From assembly GCA_005774595.1 (NCBI GenBank), contig VAUM01000005.1:1-25739 (forward strand): a DNA stretch of 25,739 nt, given 5' to 3'. Shown in pieces: positions 22,044-25,739 of the stretch. The first letter of the stretch is position 1; each line of letters begins with the position of its first letter. The stretch is from Actinomycetota bacterium. Its GTDB lineage: Bacteria > Actinomycetota > Coriobacteriia > Anaerosomatales > D1FN1-002. The notes under the pieces are model-generated. The model had not been told where the DNA came from and did no database searches. It saw nothing but the letters and a program-made list of their open reading frames with translations. The translations under genes were made by a program, and so were the position numbers.

Positions 22044-22661
22044 CTACTCGGCCGGCTCGGCCTTCTTGCGGGGAGCGCGCTTCGGCTTCTCGGCCTCGGC
22101 GGGAGCGTCGGTGTCAGCCGCGGCCGGAGCGGCCTCGGCCTTGGGCTTCGCGGGGGCCCTGCGCGCGGCCGGCTTCTTCGGCGCGGCGGGCGCCTCGGCG
22201 GCCGCGGGGGCGGCCTCGGCCTTGGGCTTCGCGGGGGCCTTCGGCTTCGCAGGCGCCTTGGGCGCTGCCGGCTTCTTCGGGGCGGCCGGCTTCTCGGCGG
22301 GCGCCTCGGCCTTCGCGGGCTTGGCCTTGGCGGCCTTCTTCGCATCGCCGCCCACGGCGAGGATCTCGGTCACCTTCAGGCGGGTCTGCTGCTGCCGATG
22401 GCCCTTGGTGCGCTTGTAGCCCTTGCGCTTCTTGAACTTGAACACGATGACCTTCGCGGCCTTGAAGTGCTCGATGACCTCGGCCTTCACGGTCGCGGCG
22501 GCCAGCTTCGCGGGATCGACGACGATCTCGTCGCCGTCCGCGAGGAAGACGACGTCGAGGTCCACCACGGCGCCGGGCTCCGCGTCGAGCTTCTCGACGA
22601 CGATGACCGTGCCTGATTCGACCTTGAGCTGCTTCCCGCCGGTGGAAACGATCGCGTACAT
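22044..22661 (-). CDS. rplU: 50S ribosomal protein L21 with long Ala/Lys/Pro tail
   Basis: 205 residues, about twice the usual 100-105. Residues 1-103 are a normal L21: MYAIVSTGGKQLKVESGTV, then KFKKRKGYKRTKGHRQQQT and LKVTEIL. The remaining 100 residues are a low-complexity, positively charged tail of Ala, Lys and Pro with internal repeats (APKKPAA, APAKPKAEAAPAAA), resembling histone-H1-like tails, probably disordered. Start ATG 22661 is canonical. A good promoter lies about 40 bases upstream. Such tails on ribosomal proteins occur in some actinobacteria; their role is unknown. Confidence 0.96.
   Translation of the reverse strand: MYAIVSTGGKQLKVESGTVIVVEKLDAEPGAVVDLDVVFLADGDEIVVDPAKLAAATVKAEVIEHFKAAKVIVFKFKKRKGYKRTKGHRQQQTRLKVTEILAVGGDAKKAAKAKPAKAEAPAEKPAAPKKPAAPKAPAKPKAPAKPKAEAAPAAAEAPAAPKKPAARRAPAKPKAEAAPAAADTDAPAEAEKPKRAPRKKAEPAE
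22129..22239 (-). repeat. Exact 30-bp direct repeats within rplU tail
   Basis: The same 30 bases occur at 22129-22158 and 22210-22239, exactly 81 bases (27 codons) apart, encoding APAKPKAEAA twice. The frame is preserved, consistent with expansion by slippage or unequal recombination within the coding tail. Confidence 0.8.
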
Positions 22662-22701
22662 GCAGACAACCTTCCGTGGGTGCTTATGCGCGAGGAGACA
22701 G

Positions 22702-22729
22702 GTTATCAAAGCATGGTACGGGGGGTCAA
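22702..22729 (-). promoter_or_regulatory. Probable sigma70-type promoter of rplU-rpmA
   Basis: On the minus strand TTGACC (22729-22724) and GATAAC (22707-22702) with a 16-base spacer, about 40 bases upstream of rplU. The -35 box matches five of six and the -10 box four of six positions. Confidence 0.55.
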
Positions 22730-22745
22730 ACGAGCGCGGCCCTTC

Positions 22746-22763
22746 ACACGCCCCCGGGCGTGT
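22746..22763 (-). terminator. Weak hairpin after RNase E/G gene
   Basis: ACACGCC (22746-22752) pairs with GGCGTGT (22757-22763) around a four-base loop, 27 bases past the RNase stop. No U-tract follows; it may end transcription of the upstream genes before the rplU promoter. Confidence 0.4.
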
Positions 22764-22789
22764 CCACGCCTCCCCGCGCGCGCCGCCCC

Positions 22790-24277
22790 CTATCCCAGCG
22801 CGCGCTCGACCGCGCCGGCCTTGCCCTCCATGAGCACGCGCACCTCGGTGGCGTCGCAGTCGCGCTCCGGCACGATCGCGACCTGCTTGCCCGTCTCGGA
22901 GCGCAGCATCGCCAGCACGTTGCGCCCGGGGCTCATCACCAGCTCGTAGGTGTCGGGGCTCAGCCCGAAGAGGTACGCCGGCGAGCGCCCCGCGGCCAGG
23001 ATCTCCCGCATGCGGCGCTCCACCGTGATCCGCTTGGTGGCGTCCGAGACGACCCTTCCCTCGCCGTGGCACGTCGGGCACGGCTCCGTGAGCACGCCGT
23101 ACAGGCCGTCGGTGACGTTCTTGCGCGTCATCTCGACCATGCCGAGGCGCGACATCTCCGAGATCCGGCTCTTCGTGCGGTCGCGATCGAGCGCGCGCTG
23201 GAGGCGGGTCATCACCAGGCCGCGGTTCTGCGCCTGCTCCAGATCGATGAAGTCGATCACGATGATGCCGCCGATGTCGCGCAGGCGGATCTGGCGGACC
23301 GCCTCGTCCGCGGCCTCGAGGTCGGTGCGCAGGGCGGTGTCCTCGAGATTGCTGCGGCCTGTGTACGAGCCGGTGTTCACGTCGATGGCGGTGAGCGCCT
23401 CGGTCTTGTCGATCGTGATGTGGCCGCCGCTCGGCAACGGCACCGTGCGTTTGATCGCCGTGTCGAGGCGCTCCTGCAGCGCGAACGAGTCGAACAGCGG
23501 CACGCTGTCGCGGTACAGGTGCACGCGCCTGCCCAGCTGCGGGCTCGTCCGCTTGAGGAACGACGTGATCTTGTCGTGCGTCTCCTTGTGGTCGACGAGC
23601 AGGCGCCTGAAGTCCTCGCCGAAGGCGTCGCGCACGAGCCGCAGCGGCAGGTCCATCTCCGTGTAGAGCATCTCCGGCGCGACCGCCTCCCGCGACAGCG
23701 CCTGGACGCGCTTCCACAGCCGCATCAGGAACTCGAGGTCCGACGCGATGTCACGGTCGGAGGCGCCCGCCGCCGCGGTGCGCGCGATGACGCCGACGCC
23801 CTCGGGGCGCACGGCCTCGAGTGCCGCGCTCAGGCGGTCGCGCTCGGCGTCCTCGAGTTTGCGCGACGCGCCCACGAAGTCCGAGAACGGCATGAGCACG
23901 AGGAAGCGGCCCGGGAGCGACACGTCGGTGGTCACCCGCGCGCCCTTCGTACCCATCGGGTCCTTGACGACCTGGACGACGACCTGCTGCCCGGGCTTGA
24001 GCAGCGACTGGATGTCACGGCGCGGCAGGTCCTCGAGGCCCTCGGGCGCGACGACCTCGTCGACGTAGAGGAAGGCGTTCTTCTCCAGGCCGACGTCGAC
24101 GAACGCGGCCTGCATCCCGGGCAGCACGTCACGCACGCGGCCGAGGTAGACGTTGCCGACCACGCTGCGTTTGGGCCGCTCCACGTACAGTTCCACCAGC
24201 TCGCCGTCCTCGAGGACGGCGACCCTGGTCTCGCTCGGATCGTGCGAGACCAGCATCTCCTTCACGATACTCGCCAC
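22790..24277 (-). CDS. rng: Ribonuclease E/G family protein
   Basis: About 495 residues, the size of RNase G rather than full RNase E. It is an endonuclease for rRNA maturation and mRNA decay. Visible: N-terminal S1 RNA-binding domain (GNVYLGRVRDVLPGMQAAFVDVG), the catalytic Mg-binding Asp in ALTAIDVNTGSYTG, the second in IIVIDFIDLEQAQN, and the zinc-link CPTCHGEG near residue 395. Start is uncertain: GTG 24277 lies about nine bases after GAGGGGG; GTG 24265 is possible. It lies downstream of the radical SAM and DUF2344 genes, a common actinobacterial and firmicute arrangement, and upstream of rplU. Confidence 0.92.
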   Translation of the reverse strand: MASIVKEMLVSHDPSETRVAVLEDGELVELYVERPKRSVVGNVYLGRVRDVLPGMQAAFVDVGLEKNAFLYVDEVVAPEGLEDLPRRDIQSLLKPGQQVVVQVVKDPMGTKGARVTTDVSLPGRFLVLMPFSDFVGASRKLEDAERDRLSAALEAVRPEGVGVIARTAAAGASDRDIASDLEFLMRLWKRVQALSREAVAPEMLYTEMDLPLRLVRDAFGEDFRRLLVDHKETHDKITSFLKRTSPQLGRRVHLYRDSVPLFDSFALQERLDTAIKRTVPLPSGGHITIDKTEALTAIDVNTGSYTGRSNLEDTALRTDLEAADEAVRQIRLRDIGGIIVIDFIDLEQAQNRGLVMTRLQRALDRDRTKSRISEMSRLGMVEMTRKNVTDGLYGVLTEPCPTCHGEGRVVSDATKRITVERRMREILAAGRSPAYLFGLSPDTYELVMSPGRNVLAMLRSETGKQVAIVPERDCDATEVRVLMEGKAGAVERALG

Positions 24278-24327
24278 TTCGCGGCGCACCCCCTCGTGCG
24301 GGATGGTGCGCGCGGACGCTCCCCTTG

Positions 24328-24990
24328 TCAGTCCTGTCTGCGGATGTCCGTGCGCGTCGTCATCACGACGGCGCCGGCAAGGCCTGCACGCGACAGGGAC
24401 TCGGCGATGAGCGATTCGGGGCGCAGGGACCCTTCGGGTCCGATCAGGACGGCGAGGCGCACCCGCGCCGTACCGTCCTCGGCGACCTCGGTGAGCGGCT
24501 CCTTCGGGAGGCTGCCCGCCAGGTCGAAAACCTTGTGTCTGCCCTTGTGCTCGACCGCCAGCTCCCCGGTGCGCCACACCGCGCCGAGCGCCTCGGCCAG
24601 GTCCTGCGCGCTCACCCCCTCCACGCATGCCTCGTAGTCGGCCAGCATCACCCCGGCCGACAGGGACGGTTCGTCAGCGGAAGCGTACCACGCTTCCACG
24701 GGCCGCATCTTCTCCGGCGTCGCCGCCGCCAGCGCCTCGAGCGCCTCGGCGGCGGGAACGTACGCCGTCAGCCATACCTCGTAGCACTCGCGCTCGCCGG
24801 CCGTGCCGACGGGCAGCGCCGGGCCGAACGCCACGCGCATCTTGGGCACGTAGCCCTGGGTGACGGCGAACGGCAGCTGCGCACGGCGCACGCTGCGCTC
24901 GATCGCGTGGCCGAGTTCGAGGTGCGACAGCCAGCGCAGCCGGCCCGTCTTGCCGTACCGGACGCGCAACCGGAAGCCGGAGCTAGCCAC
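24328..24990 (-). CDS. DUF2344 / TIGR03936 family protein
   Basis: 220 residues, starting FRLRVRYGKTGRLRWLSHLE, the hallmark of the DUF2344 family, and continuing GYVPKMRVAFGPALPVGTAGERECYE. Members are almost always beside, or fused to, the TIGR03960 radical SAM protein, as here, so the two likely act together; the biochemical role is not established to my knowledge. Start GTG 24990 overlaps the radical SAM stop by eight bases; GTG 24999 is an alternative. It ends LTKG-like stretches absent, with a basic, Arg-containing tail. Confidence 0.88.
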   Translation of the reverse strand: MASSGFRLRVRYGKTGRLRWLSHLELGHAIERSVRRAQLPFAVTQGYVPKMRVAFGPALPVGTAGERECYEVWLTAYVPAAEALEALAAATPEKMRPVEAWYASADEPSLSAGVMLADYEACVEGVSAQDLAEALGAVWRTGELAVEHKGRHKVFDLAGSLPKEPLTEVAEDGTARVRLAVLIGPEGSLRPESLIAESLSRAGLAGAVVMTTRTDIRRQD

Positions 24991-25739
24991 GGCGCTCACC
25001 CGCCGTCCGCACCTCGACGCCGAGGTCGGGACAGACGCCGCAGCCGGTGCACGGGCCGCACGAGCAGTCGCCGGTCGTCTCACCCCTGAGGGCCCGCTCC
25101 CGCTCCCGCCACAGGTACGCGGGGTCGATGCCGGTGCGCACGTGGTCCCATGGCATCGACTCGCCGCGGTCCCGCTCACGGCACGCGATGTCGGCCGGAT
25201 CCACCCCGCACGTCTCGAACGCCGACAGCCACCGGCCGAACTCGAACTCGTCGGTCCACGCGTCGAACACCGCGCCGGAGCGCCATGCAGCCTCGACCAC
25301 GTCCGCGAGCTCGCGCCCGCCGCGCGCGAGCGCGCCCTCGAGGAACGAGACGTCGGGGTCGTGCCACGACAGGTCGACGCCCTTGCGCGGGACCGAGGCG
25401 CGCAGGAGCGCCTGGCGGCGCGCGACCTCTTCGCGGCTCAGCTGCGCCTCCCACTGGAACGGGGTGTGCGCCTTGGGCACGAACGTCGATACCGACACGG
25501 CGACGCGGATGGCGCCGCGGTCACCGGGAGGCACCTCGTCTCGGGCGGCCGCGAAGACGCGCCCGACGAGCTCGCCGATAGCGGTGATGTCCTCGTCGGT
25601 CTCGGTCGGCAGACCGACCATGAAGTAGAGCTTCAGCCGCCTCCACCCCGACGAGAACGCCTCGCGCACGGCGGCGAGCAGGTCGTCCTCGGTGACGTTC
25701 TTGTTGACGACGTCGCGGAGCCTCTGCGTGCCCGCCTCG
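24983..25739 (-). CDS. TIGR03960-type radical SAM protein, C-terminal part
   Basis: At least 252 codons are in the window; the N-terminus, with the CxxxCxxC SAM-binding site and B12-like domain, lies beyond the right edge. The visible part includes AGTQRLRDVVNKN, LKLYFMVGLPTETDEDI and VSTFVPKAHTPFQW, typical of the YgiQ/MiaB-like radical SAM core, then a C-terminal cysteine cluster CSCGPCTGCGVCP. This matches the TIGR03960 family, which always travels with DUF2344. It probably forms the head of the RNase E/G operon. Confidence 0.85.
   Translation of the reverse strand, partial: EAGTQRLRDVVNKNVTEDDLLAAVREAFSSGWRRLKLYFMVGLPTETDEDITAIGELVGRVFAAARDEVPPGDRGAIRVAVSVSTFVPKAHTPFQWEAQLSREEVARRQALLRASVPRKGVDLSWHDPDVSFLEGALARGGRELADVVEAAWRSGAVFDAWTDEFEFGRWLSAFETCGVDPADIACRERDRGESMPWDHVRTGIDPAYLWRERERALRGETTGDCSCGPCTGCGVCPDLGVEVRTAGERRG

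Noticed and set aside
22060..22360. CRISPR-like or satellite repeat array
   Set aside because: The repeats are in frame, of codon-multiple spacing, and explained by the Ala/Lys/Pro tail of L21; there are no spacers of regular size.

Overview
This is a GC-rich window (codon use strongly favours G/C in third positions, with many GTG and a few TTG starts). The gene order and protein families suggest an actinobacterium, possibly an anaerobic or Coriobacteriia-like lineage. That placement is inference from GC content, the actinobacterial style LppM-like lipoprotein, the 14-subunit-minus-EFG complex I and the proline/NadD/RsfS cluster; no marker gene here settles it.

Left part (1-11000). A partial LppM-like lipoprotein gene runs leftward off the edge. 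After a 549-base non-coding stretch comes a tight plus-strand operon nuoABCDHIJKLMN for the membrane arm and quinone-reducing module of respiratory complex I. The NADH-oxidising module (nuoEFG) is absent, so electrons probably enter from ferredoxin, F420H2 or a donor encoded elsewhere. Almost every gene overlaps the next by a few bases. nuoL carries an in-frame TAG at codon 291 with both halves otherwise well preserved. The operon ends within about 10 bases of a chopped-off 5'-nucleotidase gene start on the opposite strand.

Middle (11000-13600). A minus-strand gene of unknown function is interrupted by an in-frame TGA, followed by a two-domain universal stress protein gene, a frameshifted IS481-type transposase remnant, and the C-terminal remnant of a tyrosine integrase ending just before a tRNA-Ala(GGC) gene. 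The last 24 bases at the 3' end of this tRNA are repeated (23 of 24 identical, direct) at 807-830, and a 22-base tandem motif next to the integrase is repeated (20 of 22) at 980-1001. This is the geometry of a tRNA-integrated element with core and arm-type sites at both ends, and the nuo operon would lie inside it. The region also contains most of the broken genes of the window, which fits a decaying integrated island.

Right part (13600-25739). A bacteriohemerythrin gene with one iron ligand changed faces a long minus-strand chain of housekeeping genes. In transcription order these are a radical SAM protein (partial), a DUF2344 protein, an RNase E/G, rplU with a long Ala/Lys/Pro tail, rpmA, obg, proB, proA, nadD, yqeK, a LytR_C-domain membrane protein, rsfS and an EamA-type transporter. 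The second half of this chain is linked by 4-base GTGA stop/start overlaps, which suggests translational coupling. Together these genes serve tRNA/rRNA processing, ribosome assembly and silencing, proline and NAD synthesis.
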